DNA from: Cycas panzhihuaensis | Lineage: Eukaryota; Cycadophyta | Assembly: GCA_023213395.1 (NCBI GenBank) | Contig: CM041465.1 | Coordinates: forward strand, 235,111,741-235,175,740 | Direction: 5' to 3' | Length of the DNA stretch: 64,000 bases | Shown: positions 42,747-53,036 of the stretch, piece by piece | Numbering within the stretch: the first letter of the stretch is position 1 | Layout: the number at the start of each line of letters is the position of its first letter | Made by a program: the position numbers and the translations under genes | Notes under the pieces: generated by a model | The model's database searches: none | What the model saw: the letters and a program-made list of their open reading frames with translations, nothing else | Told to the model about the DNA's origin: nothing

Positions 42747-43754
42747 TCATGTCTTTCCTTGTACTTTTTGAGTCCTTAGAAGTTGATCATGTACTTCTTT
42801 GTGGACTCTCTGGATCTTCTCCAAGTATCTTAAAGCCTTGTCATGCTCCTCCTTCTCTTTGATGGATCCTTCCTTAGCTTGCATGGAAAACTCTAAGTCA
42901 AATGGACTTTGAGGTAAGTATCCCAAACAAACTTCAAAATGTGCTTTAGAGTGTGATGCATGCATTTCTCTATTAAAAGCAAATTGTAGAAAAGCCAATG
43001 ATTCATCCCAAGTCTTTGGATGCTTGGAATTGTATCCCCTCAATAGATGTACCAAAGTTCTATTCACTACTTCAGTTTGTCCATCTGTTTGAGGATGGAA
43101 ACTTGTACTCCTCTTCAATTTGGTATCCATCATCTCCCATAGTGACTTCCAAAATGATGAAAGGAATCGACTATCCCGATCAGAAACGATGGAAGAAGGC
43201 AAGCCAAAATTCTTCCATACATGCTCGAAGAATAACTCAGCTGCTCCTGTACCTGTGATTGTCTTCTTACAAGGTATTAGACATATCATTTTACTAAACC
43301 TATCTACAACAACAAAAAGATAATCATGTCCCTTCCTAGTCATGGGAAGTCCCCCTAAAAAATCAATGGAGATACTTTCCCAAGGCCTAGTGGGAATAGG
43401 TAGTGGTGTATACAATCCTAATTTTCTAGAAGAAGGCTTAGAAGTATTACACATTACACATCCTTTTACATATTTTTTTACATCATTTTGCATTTTTGGC
43501 CATACAACATATCTTCTCAAGTTTGCTAAAGTCTTCTTTATACCAAAGTGACTAGCTACTTTAGAAGTATGGGCTTCTCTAAGCCACTTGATCTTGTCTC
43601 CTTTTGATGGAACATAGAGTTGCTCCCTTGAAAAGTAGACCATCCTTCCAAGCAAGTCGGAAGGTCTTCCTTTCGCTAGGTTCTCTAATTCTTCCTTCAA
43701 AGCTTTATCTTCATGGTACAAGTCTTTGTACTCTTCATGATGCATTGGTTCCAC
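42747..43754 (-). CDS. Element C: integrase (open reading frame, 335 codons)
   Basis: The longest intact protein in the window and part of the former polyprotein; the first in-frame ATG is codon 4. The zinc finger has His62, His69, Cys99 and Cys102. The catalytic core has Asp131 (SIDFLGG), Asp192 (VSDRDSRF) and Glu228 (TDGQTEVVNRTL), with 35 residues between the last two, the standard D,D35E spacing. A Lys/Glu-rich helix ends the frame. It inserts element cDNA. No catalytic residue is lost, although RNase H just upstream and the C-terminal part downstream are broken, so it may be inactive in practice. Confidence 0.93.
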   Translation of the reverse strand: MEPMHHEEYKDLYHEDKALKEELENLAKGRPSDLLGRMVYFSREQLYVPSKGDKIKWLREAHTSKVASHFGIKKTLANLRRYVVWPKMQNDVKKYVKGCVMCNTSKPSSRKLGLYTPLPIPTRPWESISIDFLGGLPMTRKGHDYLFVVVDRFSKMICLIPCKKTITGTGAAELFFEHVWKNFGLPSSIVSDRDSRFLSSFWKSLWEMMDTKLKRSTSFHPQTDGQTEVVNRTLVHLLRGYNSKHPKTWDESLAFLQFAFNREMHASHSKAHFEVCLGYLPQSPFDLEFSMQAKEGSIKEKEEHDKALRYLEKIQRVHKEVHDQLLRTQKVQGKT

Positions 43755-44050
43755 CGCAAACTCATAAGAGAACTACAAACAAAGGTAGAAGAGGAAGTGG
43801 AACAAGGTGGTCTAGATAACATATCGCAATTTTGTTATTAGATCCCTTTTATACTTAATTACAATATTGAATTGTTGTAAATAACTCATCCACTTCATGT
43901 GTCTTGCTTCAGTAATTTACTTTGAGTTTGTAAAATTGAAGAGGCTTATGATCGGTATGAACTACAACCTCTTTTCGAGCAAGTATGACCTCCAATGCTT
44001 GCATGCTTGATGAAGTGCGAACATTTCTCGATCATATGTTGGGTAGTTCT
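43755..44050 (-). pseudogene. Element C: RNase H, degraded
   Basis: Between RT and integrase on the minus strand. Fragments such as MFALHQACKHWRSYL and VVHTDHKPLQFYKL are readable but interrupted by shifts and stops. Normal position for the RNase H attached to RT. Confidence 0.7.
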
Positions 44051-44767
44051 TCACTTGAGGGTGAAGACTTCAATGGTACGCAATAGGCTTCCCATCTTGA
44101 ATAAGGACAGCCCCATCGCATTTCCACTCGCATTAGCTTCGACTTCAAAAGGCCTTTTGCAAATTTGGCATTGCCAAACCGATGCTTCACAAATTTTCTT
44201 CTTTAAAAGAAGAAAGGCTTCTTCCTCCTTGGAACCCCAAGTAAACTTTCTACTAGATTTTGTCAATCCATGTAGAGGTGCTACAACCTGTGAGAAATGA
44301 AGAATGAACTTTCTCAAGTATTGACAAGCTCCTAAAAACTTCTCACCTGTGATGTTTGTTGGCCTAGGCCATTTGAGGATGGCTTGAGTCTTGAGTGGAT
44401 CAATGCTCAACTTTCCTCCTCCAACCACAAAGCCTAAGAAGATCAAGTTCTCCTTGCCAAATTCGCACTTCTTCACATTAAGCTTCAAATGATGCTTAGC
44501 CATAGTCTTTAAAACTTCTTCTATGTGCTCCAGATGTTCCTCCCATGTGTTGCTGAAAATCAAAATATCATCAAGATAGACAACAACAAAATTATCCAAG
44601 TAAGGCCTTAATATTTCATTCATTAGCCTCATGAATGTTGCAGGAGCATTACACAATCTGAAAGGCATAACCATCCATTCAAAGAGTCCTTGCTTTGTTT
44701 TGAAGGCCGTCTTCCTTGTGTCCTCCTCCTTGACCCTAACTTGGTGATAACCACTTTTTAAATCCAA
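44051..44767 (-). pseudogene. Element C: reverse transcriptase, main part
   Basis: 238 open codons on the minus strand, starting [20 protein letters not shown] with the first catalytic Asp. Then FEWMVMPFRLCNAPATFMRLMN and VVVYLDDILIFSNT with the YLDD box at residues 64-67, IEEVLKTMAKHHLKLNVKKC, LGFVVGGG and FTWGSKEEEAFLLLKKK. All catalytic Asp residues are kept. A one-base shift near 44765 separates it from the N-terminal part and another near 44060 from RNase H. Confidence 0.92.
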
Positions 44768-45255
44768 TTTAGTGAAATAACAAGCATGTCAATTTGATCA
44801 AGCAAATCATCTATACGAGGCAAAGGGTAGCGATTTTTAATTGTAATTTTATTCAGAGCACGAAAATCTATACACATTCTCCATCCTCCATCCTTCTTAG
44901 GCACTAAGACAATTGGTGACCCACAAGGTGAACATGAAGGTCTTATGACCCCTTGATCAAGCAACTCCTCAACTTGCCTCTTTATCTCATTATTTTCTAC
45001 AATGGAGTGCCTATACAAAGCAACATTAGGTAATGGTGCATCTCCTACAAGAGTGATTTCATGCTCTATCTTTCTCTTTGGTGGAAGCCCATCAACATGT
45101 TGAAATAGAATATCATACCTTGTCTTTAACTCCTCAATTTGTTGCATTTGTTTAGGTGATATAAGAAGAGTGTGAGTAGAAGGACCTTCTTCATCTCTTG
45201 GCTCTTCTTTTCTCCTTACCATTAAGATGACAAATTTACCACATGCATTGATCAT
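44758..45255 (-). pseudogene. Element C: reverse transcriptase, N-terminal part
   Basis: 165 open codons: [77 protein letters not shown] and [13 protein letters not shown], the usual fingers region of gypsy RT. It overlaps the next part in a shifted frame. Confidence 0.92.
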
Positions 45256-45666
45256 CCTTTTGCTTGAGTAGCTGAAATTAATGCTATCTTATCCAAGTGC
45301 TTCTTTGTGGCCTTTATGATGAAGCCCTTGTTATCCTTCATCAATCGATACTTTCTCTCCCTTCGATAGAAGAGTGCATCTCGATCCCACAAGTAGGGAC
45401 TTCCAAGCACAACATGGCATACATCCAAAGGGCACCACATCACATATTACCTCATCAACAAAATCATTAGTGATGGAAAATTTAAGTGTACATTGCTTTG
45501 ATATTTGCATTTCCACATCTTTATGGATCCAACCAAGAGGATATGGGTGAGGGTGAGGAGTAGTTACCAAACCAATGCTCTTTACCAAACTTTCTGAGAT
45601 CAAATTCTTTTGGCTTCCTGGATCTATAATGGCACCAATCATACTATTTCCCACTTGAAGCTTCAA
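45252..45666 (-). pseudogene. Element C: aspartic protease with frameshift
   Basis: Minus strand. VGNSMIGAIIDPGSQKNLIS holds the active-site Asp (residue 15 of the frame), followed by SLVKSIGL and, after a shift near 45430, DVCHVVLGSPYLWDRDALF, the second conserved half of retroviral-type proteases. It processes gag-pol. Confidence 0.88.
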
Positions 45667-45755
45667 GTGAAATAGTTCCTCCTTGTAGCATCATCTTCAT
45701 AATTTGTAAGTAGAGTGACCTTCTCTTCTTCTCCATCACTTTGATTCTCCACCTC

Positions 45756-46736
45756 TTAAAGTAGTGCTTTCCCTTTTTCCTTCTTTCTTAATTCCATATC
45801 CTTGATATGCTTTGGCTTTAGTTCTGGATGCAACTTCCAACACTTTGCTGTAATATGACCACTAATATCACAATGCTCACAATAGTTAGAACTTTTAACA
45901 AAATTAGTTCTTTTCTTCTTTCCTTCTTGCCTTTTTGATGAGTGCCATTTGGGATTCTTTTCATACTTATTAGAAGTAAAAGTAGAATCTTTAGATATGA
46001 ATGTAGATTTCTTACTTTTACTTTCTATTGCCATAACCATCCTACTTGCCTCTCCAATGGATTGAACCTTAAAAAGCCTTAGTTCCTTCCTTATGTATTC
46101 ATGTAATCCTCCAATGAATTTCATAAGAGTGACATGTTCATCCATATTAATACCAAGTAGCATGCCATGCCTAAAAAATAAAGAAGTATAGTCTTGGACA
46201 CTTACACCTTTCCCTTGGCATAAATATTGCCAAGTGACCCATTGGTCTTCCTCATGACCTATGGGGTAGAATTGCTTCTTTATTATTTTCTTAAAATCCC
46301 TCCATGAAAAAGAAGATACATCATGAGTCTTTAAATATGCATTCCACCATGTCAATGCATGTTTACATAACTTGAGCCTAGCAAATGAAAGCTTTTGAGC
46401 ATTACTATAAGCATAGATTGTGAAGTAGGTTTCAAGTTGATCCAACCAATGGTCCAACTTTTCAGCATTTACCTCTCCATCATAAGTTGGAATATCCAAC
46501 TTTGACTCCACCTTGAAGGGTTGATGAGATGAAGTACCCTTGCTTTCTTTAAAAGAGTGCTTTAAGGTCTCCTCCTCTTCCTCTTCATGGTCGTGGTCAT
46601 ATGTGGATCCTCCTTCAAATTCCTTCTCTTTACCTTTTCCTTTGACTAGAGGTAGAAGGTGGGTCATCATTGCATCAAGGCTTGACGTTCTTCTCAAGCC
46701 TTTCAAATCTAATTTCTCCATCTTCTTTTCAGCCAT
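45756..46736 (-). CDS. Element C: gag (326 codons)
   Basis: Intact frame starting MAEKKMEKLDLKG. An acidic stretch (about 46-57) precedes the capsid-like domain: KLDIPTYDGEVNAEKLDHWL, FARLKLCKHALTWWNAYL, SSFSWRDFKKIIKKQFYP and VQDYTSLFFRH. A nucleocapsid zinc knuckle CEHCDISGHITAKC has Cys286, Cys289, His294 and Cys299 (C-X2-C-X4-H-X4-C). Gag forms the particle that packages element RNA. The frame ends in TAA just before the protease region, which in related elements is read through as one polyprotein. Confidence 0.95.
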   Translation of the reverse strand: MAEKKMEKLDLKGLRRTSSLDAMMTHLLPLVKGKGKEKEFEGGSTYDHDHEEEEEETLKHSFKESKGTSSHQPFKVESKLDIPTYDGEVNAEKLDHWLDQLETYFTIYAYSNAQKLSFARLKLCKHALTWWNAYLKTHDVSSFSWRDFKKIIKKQFYPIGHEEDQWVTWQYLCQGKGVSVQDYTSLFFRHGMLLGINMDEHVTLMKFIGGLHEYIRKELRLFKVQSIGEASRMVMAIESKSKKSTFISKDSTFTSNKYEKNPKWHSSKRQEGKKKRTNFVKSSNYCEHCDISGHITAKCWKLHPELKPKHIKDMELRKKEKGKALL

Positions 46737-46844
46737 GGTGCTTGGATTCTTTCTTTATCTTCTTGGTGATTGCAACACAAGAAAGTCTTTGCCTTTCTCT
46801 TTGTATCCTTTCCTTGTTTGTACCATTCAAGTCCCTACAACAAA

Positions 46845-46864
46845 GATCAGAGGCTCTGATACCA
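46845..46864 (-). other. Primer binding site of element C
   Basis: Minus strand TGGTATCAGAGCCTCTGATC, the complement of the 3' end of initiator Met tRNA, a few bases inside the 5' LTR. Confidence 0.92.
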
Positions 46865-46869
46865 AAATA

Positions 46870-47922
46870 TGATCCCAAAAGAGCTTAGTTGGTGAAGAAA
46901 TCAATTATCAACCTTTCCTCCTTGAGATCCCGGAGTTAGTGTAGAAAGCTCAATAACATCAAAACAACAATGAGCCCATGAAAGGAAAATTCTACACCAA
47001 ATCAATTATTCTTAACATTGATCCAAAAGTATGATGAGTAATACTTTTATTAAACCATGAAAATCTCCATTTAATGGTGGAGAAATCAACTAGCAAAAGA
47101 ATGGTAAAATTACAAGGAGTAAATGTTACAATTATACCATAAGGGGGATTCCAACCCTCCAAATGCTTCTCCAAGGATGCTTCCCAAGTCAAGTCTCCAA
47201 GAACCACCTCTCCAACCTGTAGAAGGGCTCAATTTATAGAAAGAAACCTGAATTTCATGTTTAACAAGTGGCAATCATGCAAGTATAATCACTAACCACC
47301 AGAATGCATGTTGTCCAAGTGGCCTTCATATAATTCTTAAAAAGTTGTAGCTTGTAACAGATCTTAACATACTCAAATTTAGCTCAAATTTGGTACACGT
47401 ATAGGAACACATGTCCCCTCAGCTTCCTCAAATTTGTAGTTCATTTGGATGTCATTTGACTGCATTTTTATTCATTTAATAATAATATGTATTTGTTGTT
47501 TTTCTGCTGTCCAAGTGGCCTTCATGTAATTCTTAAAAGTTGCGGCTTGTAATTGACCTTAACGGACTCCAATTCAGCTCAAATTTGGTACACGTATAGG
47601 AACGCATGTCTCCTCCGCTTACTCAAAATTTTAGCTCATTTGGATGTCATGTGACCATGTTACTATTCATATAATTATAATATATATTTTCTATTATTTT
47701 CTGCTAGCTGTGGGATTAATTTTTATGCAAAGACAAGGCTTGAACTCTAATCAAATGATATTTTCTGAACCCCACCTTTTGTACACATCTAGTGGGATGT
47801 GTCTTATCCCTTTAAACAAAAGTTCATAGAATTTTGATACCATTTGGCCATATCTTTGTTAGTTATGCCAATGCCTAGCATTTTCCGCATCCTGTAAACA
47901 TATGGTAGATCCTCCTGGATCA
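46870..47922 (-). mobile_element. Element C: 5' LTR (1053 bases)
   Basis: Near-identical partner of 41204-42257, with the same tandem duplication (47313-47705) and TATA box (47232-47238). Confidence 0.95.
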
Positions 47923-47927
47923 TGTGG
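47923..47927. repeat. Target-site duplication of element C, right copy
   Basis: TGTGG, identical to 41199-41203. Confidence 0.95.
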
Positions 47928-49905
47928 CCACCCTTAGAAGGAATGGCCTGTGAAGCCTGGTGAACTGGCTTGTTGGAAATGGGAGATAAAGGAGTTTGAA
48001 GCTTGAGTTTCTTCATCATACGTTCAAATGAATGTATGGCTGAAGTAGGGGGATCTAGAGTCTTCTCGATGAAATGGGAAGAAGACCTAGAGGGTTGTTG
48101 AGATTTAATTTCTTTTGATGGGGGTGGTGCCTCACATCACTTTGAGGACTTAAGAGGCTTCTTGAGTCCACCCTGGATCTCAGTGGACTTTAGTGCCAAG
48201 CACTTCACTATAGCAGAGTCACACGTAGTCACCCCCATCTTAAGGACTTCTACGTAAACTTTTAGATGAAGAGCATTGACAAAAAGGTCCCTCTTCAACT
48301 CCTCAGGCAAAGTAGCCTTAGTGGAGTGAAGAAGATCATGGAAACGCCACACAAAGTCATGATTCATCTTATCGTGGCCTTGTTTAAGTGACATAAGGGA
48401 TTTCATTCCACTCTCAAATAGGTGAGCCGCATCAAAGTATTTGATGAACTCATCCAGGAGTTGCTGGAATGAGAAGATAGAATGCACGAGTAGGTGATAA
48501 AACCATTTAAGGGCATCGCCTTGAAGAGATCACAGAAACAGTTTTATGAGTATGTGGTCATAAGGCTAGTAATCAATGCATGCCATAGAGAAGCTACGAA
48601 CATGCTTCGCTAGGTCTTGCGATAAAGTCCCATTAAATTTAGGGACTTTAGGGGGGTGAGGTGGTAAGTTAGTCCTTAGTGCCTCAATGGATAATGGGGT
48701 TAACTAATAGTCCATAAAGGGTCATACCCTTGACTGGACCATAGGGTCAATAGATGTAGGAAATGACGGTGGTTGGAGGGTTTGGTTCAAAAGAGGATGT
48801 TATCCTCCTACTACTTAGTGAGGAGGCATGAATCCCACATTCAAGGAAACATGCATGGGAGTGGATAAGTATGACGTACCCATCCTTCCTAGAGAGAGCA
48901 CTCCTTGTTGAAAATGATCTTGAGGGAATGAGACTTAGGAAGGAGTTAGGCCTCCTTGCAAAGGCGTGATGTAAGGTGCCACACAAGATGCATAAAGGAG
49001 GGGTAAGGAACCAGATTCTACCCATATGGGCCGCACGTGGGTGGTGCGACCCCATAAGGATGCGAAGGGTCTACCCCATAAGCTGGTAAGGAATTACGTT
49101 TACCATGCCCCCATGGTTGAGTAGTGTAATCAGGAGGTAGGTAAAGAGAAGGGTCCTTTGGTTGATGTTGGGATTATGTAGGGATGGACCCCACATGACT
49201 AGAAGTAAGGGGACATGCGGGTCCCCTAGGTCTAGTAGGTGGACAAATGATGGTAGGAGGAGGGCTAGTGGTTTGACTAGCTGGGGATATTTTTAACCCA
49301 AGTTGGGAAGATGACATACCCTAAGTGGTCCCCAAGGTGCATATGCCATGGAGAGAGGAAGAAGATATAAAAGGTAAGCTCATCATGGGTAAAGTAGTTG
49401 AACGGGATAAGCGAGGCGAAGGGGATGTAGGAGAAGGTGGTACAATGCTTCGCAAGACCTCCTCAAACCACCTTAGGCACGGTTGGAGGCATGCAGCTTA
49501 GAAGCATTGGCTCAAAGCTTCTACTACATCAGCAGGAGGGGTATCCACTTAATCATATGAGGTGGAAGGAGCTCATATGAAGCGAGTCCTACAGGGTGGT
49601 CCTCATGAGAATCGCCATGGGAATGGTGAAACTCCAAAGGAGATGTAGGTTCTACTTCATAAGTAGAAGATTGATGAGATTGGGGGTGTGGCTGGTCACC
49701 CGGATAATAAATGGGGTCTTCACTTCCTTGGGTGGACCCTTGGAAGGAAGTAGATGGCTCTAAGAAATCAGACATGTAGGTGTGGTATGCCCAATCTGAA
49801 AGAGATCCCTCCATGATTGGATCAGGATCTGATGCAGGAAGGGAATGATAAGAAGGCTCTTCTGACAACAGGGGTAAGCCTCGTAAGCGACGTAAATGTA
49901 AGTCC
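47928..49905 (-). pseudogene. Element B: gag, N-terminal and central part
   Basis: Minus strand, upstream of the C insertion. Begins near LHLRRLRGLPLLSEEPSY (the start codon equivalent of G is not preserved). An acidic Ser/Pro/His-rich part follows, then a Pro-rich middle (49500-48700) and the capsid-like domain with an open 116-codon run at 48487-48137 (LLDEFIKYFDAAHLF, SLKQGHDKMNHDFVWRFHD, FVNALHLKVYVEVLKM). It ends at HQASQAIPSKGG, cut by C and continued at 41198. Confidence 0.88.
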
Positions 49906-50038
49906 TACCTATGCATTAGGAGAAGAAGGAAACAAGGTTATGCATGTGTTGGGGGCTACCCAACAAAAACAAGAAGGAAAGCTACTAAGAGGTAGTAGCA
50001 CCAATAAGAAAAGGAAGAAGATTAATTCCCTTACTTGT

Positions 50039-50059
50039 GGGTCCCTAGTATGGTCACCA
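50039..50059 (-). other. Primer binding site of element B
   Basis: Minus strand TGGTGACCATACTAGGGACC, one base after the LTR end CCA. TGG at the start pairs with the CCA end of a tRNA; the tRNA was not identified. Confidence 0.75.
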
Positions 50060-50060
50060 G

Positions 50061-53031
50061 TGGAATCGCATCTATGGGGATGGTAACTGTACTTGAAAAA
50101 GATTGTGGTAATCAACAGTAAATACCGAAATAAAAAATGCAATCCTACAAGTGGAAGAAACACCCACACAGGGTGTCTATGCATTAGAACATAGGTTTAG
50201 GACCCATGAATGGCACACAACTTCCTCAAGGTAGCTTAGGATTTTGGTTTGAAGGGAAAGATACACGTAAGGTATCTCGAATAACCCTAAAAGATGAGGT
50301 CCCCCCCACCCTTGGATGACTGGAAGGAAAGAGGGAGACCCATAAAGAAAGGGATTCCTATGGGAAAGGAATGCAATGCAAGTGCAATGCGCTCAAATAA
50401 ATAGTACAAAGTATGAGATAAAGTGCAAGTGAACCTCTCTAGGTCAACAAATCTAAAGCAGGTCTAAGAGAGAAGAAGTGATAGCAAAATGAGGCCTTTC
50501 TTCTATGTAGGCAAAGGGGGGCTTAAACCCCGACAAGGTCAACTAAGGTTGCACATATAGGCCTGATGTGAAAAAGTGCACAAGAAGGGGTGGCAAAAGT
50601 GCTATCATATATTTCCACAATAGAAAGAAACATGAAATATGCTCCCTCTCTTTCTTTTTCCTTTTCAACAAGAAAAGACGGAAAAAATATTTCACGCAAA
50701 CTCAAACATGCATACTAAGATGATGCAAAGCTAAAGGATGTTTACATTTAGGTAAGAGGGGGGGGAAGTACAATTCCTACGATGTGCTCTTTCCTATAAA
50801 AGCACTCATGCAATATGCGTGTGTAGGATGAATGCGCATAGATCAATTTACTATCTTTTTCCTTAAAGGAGAAAGGACTATATGAAAGAAGGGAGTTCGT
50901 ACCCAGAAAGTCATGCAGCTGAAGGAGATGCTTTGCTCATGTACCACATACGTCTCCTTGTCCTTGCTTAACATGCAACCATTGTTGAGAGGTGGTGATG
51001 AAGTGGGGCTTCCTTACCTTCCACATGCAAAAAGGAGAAATGAAAAGGAAAGGACAAAAGGAAGCAAAATAACTATGCAAAAAAGGAAACGAAAAAGAAA
51101 GAAAGCAGGGACTTACCTAGATCAGAACACTTCTTTCTCCTTACAAGTGTTGCAGTGAAACCTACAACAACAAAGGTCTTTGCCCTTTCCAAAGGGACTG
51201 CCATGATACAAAGCCAATATATATGTAATAATATAAAAGTAAAGTGTTGAAATATAATGTGTTAGGTTAGTTAGTCTACCACCAAAGACAACTCTACAAA
51301 CCCTCAAGGAAAACACCAATGCATGCCAAGCAAGGGGAGGTTACCCTTGGAATGACTAACCCTCTAGCAAATACACCTCCATGCTACCCTTAGGTGCAAG
51401 GTACAATAGATTAGGATAGCCTATGGGCAATAGATAAGAAAGGAAATAAATGTTATAAAGTTTGTAGAAGTTGCCTATGTTGCAAGTATGCTATGGGTAG
51501 CAAATTACAACATGGGCTATATTAAGGCTTGGAATGAGTATTGGATACCATTTGGGGCTGGAAGAGTTGCCCAAAAGGGGTTTGCAGGCCTAGAATCAGT
51601 GTAGCAAGGGCTGCAAATGCTGATATCTAGTGCAAGCCTAATCCTAAGGACTCCTAAGTGACCCGAGAAAGGAACAGGTGAGGGAGAGGAAGGAGGAGAA
51701 GGGGTTTACCCTTGAGGAGTAGGCCTAGTGGGTATGAATCTCACATTGGCTCCTTTTACTCACTGCTTATGAATCCTCTCCCATAGCCTCCTTGGAAAAA
51801 AATAAGAGAGGATGTGGATATCAAGATGGTAGGGAAGCAAAGAATGGAAGAACACTCCTCTATGTAGCAAGAAAACACAAGGAAAGGAATGATATACTTA
51901 AAGAACTAAGTTTTTGCAAGACAAACCTAAGGTAAAATATGGAACAATAATGGGAAATACCTATTGGGCTATGTAGGGGGCAGATCAGCCCCTATAGATA
52001 GTAGAAAATGGCAGATTTAGAGTGCTTACGGGGTATCCCTTAAGATGATATTGTAGGAGAAACACACTTGTTGAAGGCTATAGGAAGAGGGTAAAGGCCA
52101 CACTTGGGCACAGTTCCTTGGTTGGAGGCATTAGTTGATGAGCTTGTTGCCATGAACCAGTGTTGTAATAGGTGGATCTTAAGTTGATACGTTAAAAATT
52201 CAGGTGTTACAGGCATTTCTATAGAGTGTTCCTATGACAAAGAGAGAAGAGAGTAAGAAGAAGTGGTAGAGGAGGATGGAAAATGAAATTATTTTAGGCT
52301 TTATACCTAACCCTAGTCCTAATCAAGTGATTAGGATTAGTTTGGGGCTTAGTTGGCAACTAATCCATATGGCAATTCCACGAAAAATATGAGAATTGCC
52401 ACGACGGATTAAAAAAATAGAGGTAAATAGTCACACCGCAACAAAGTTCATGGTACCACGGTAAACTTCATGGTACCACTAAGTTTACAATGGTGTGGGA
52501 CCAGAATGCAATAAAAAGAAAGATAGGGGTCCTAGGAGCCCTAAAAGAGGATACTCTAGGCCTAGGATGGGTTAGACCTCCTATCCAGGTGGCTGGGGAC
52601 AGTCTAAGTAAGCAAATCGACTAGACCAAATAGGGCATCAAGAGCTATGGTTCCCAAAAATGCTATGGAAGGGCACAAAATACCCACCACTCCTAGAGAA
52701 AAGCTAGGGGTTATGGTAGGTGATAAGGGTGTGAGTGGATCACACAAATTGGTTGAAGCTCAAGGTGACGTGGAGGTGATTCAGAGGGTTATAGAGCACC
52801 ATGGGGATGCATGTCTCATGGAGGAGCATATCCTGTGGGTCATCATAGGCTAGGGACATGCGACATGATCAAGCAAGATGCATAATCAATCATAAAAATG
52901 AGCCAATCAATCATGCAATTCAAATAATGCTTCAATGTATAATCTCTGAAGTGACTAAGATGGGAGAAAGAAGCATACCTGCATTTACCTGAGTTAACCT
53001 ATCCATACCCATTCCTGGTAGGCGCAAAATA
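50061..53031 (-). mobile_element. Element B: 5' LTR (2971 bases)
   Basis: Partner of 14449-17339. The plus strand starts TGGAATCGCATCTATGGGG and ends GGCGCAAAATA (CA changed to TA). TATA candidate at 52309-52315 and GGTACC palindrome at 52462-52487 with TAAACTT/AAGTTTA arms. No protein is supported. Confidence 0.92.
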
Positions 53032-53036
53032 GTTAG
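53032..53036. repeat. Target-site duplication of element B, right copy
   Basis: GTTAG, against GTCAG at 14444-14448. Confidence 0.8.

Larger units (their letters stand above)
41204..47922 (-). mobile_element. Element C: young Ty3/gypsy chromovirus inserted in gag of B
   Basis: A complete element of 6.7 kb on the minus strand: 5' LTR 46870-47922, Met-tRNA primer site, gag, protease, RT, RNase H, integrase with a GPF module and a degenerate chromodomain-like tail, polypurine tract, 3' LTR 41204-42257. Exact five-base target duplication (TGTGG). The two LTRs differ at only a few percent of positions by eye, much less than those of B or G. Gag and integrase are open; the protease-RT-RNase H part has a handful of shifts and stops. 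Confidence 0.95.
14449..53031 (-). mobile_element. Element B: Tat-like LTR retrotransposon containing elements G and C
   Basis: A complete element on the minus strand: 5' LTR 50061-53031, primer site, gag (split by C), protease, RT, RNase H (split by G), integrase, antisense ORF, second RNase H, 3' LTR 14449-17339. It is bounded by a five-base target duplication (GTCAG/GTTAG). Without its two insertions it is about 17.4 kb. It is probably Tat lineage because of the second RNase H and the antisense ORF. Protease and RT active-site codons are mutated, so it is dead. Confidence 0.9.

Noticed and set aside
46540-46872. 110-codon plus-strand frame over the start of C gag
   Set aside because: Complement of the Glu/Lys-rich gag N-terminus, giving Ser/Phe-rich nonsense.
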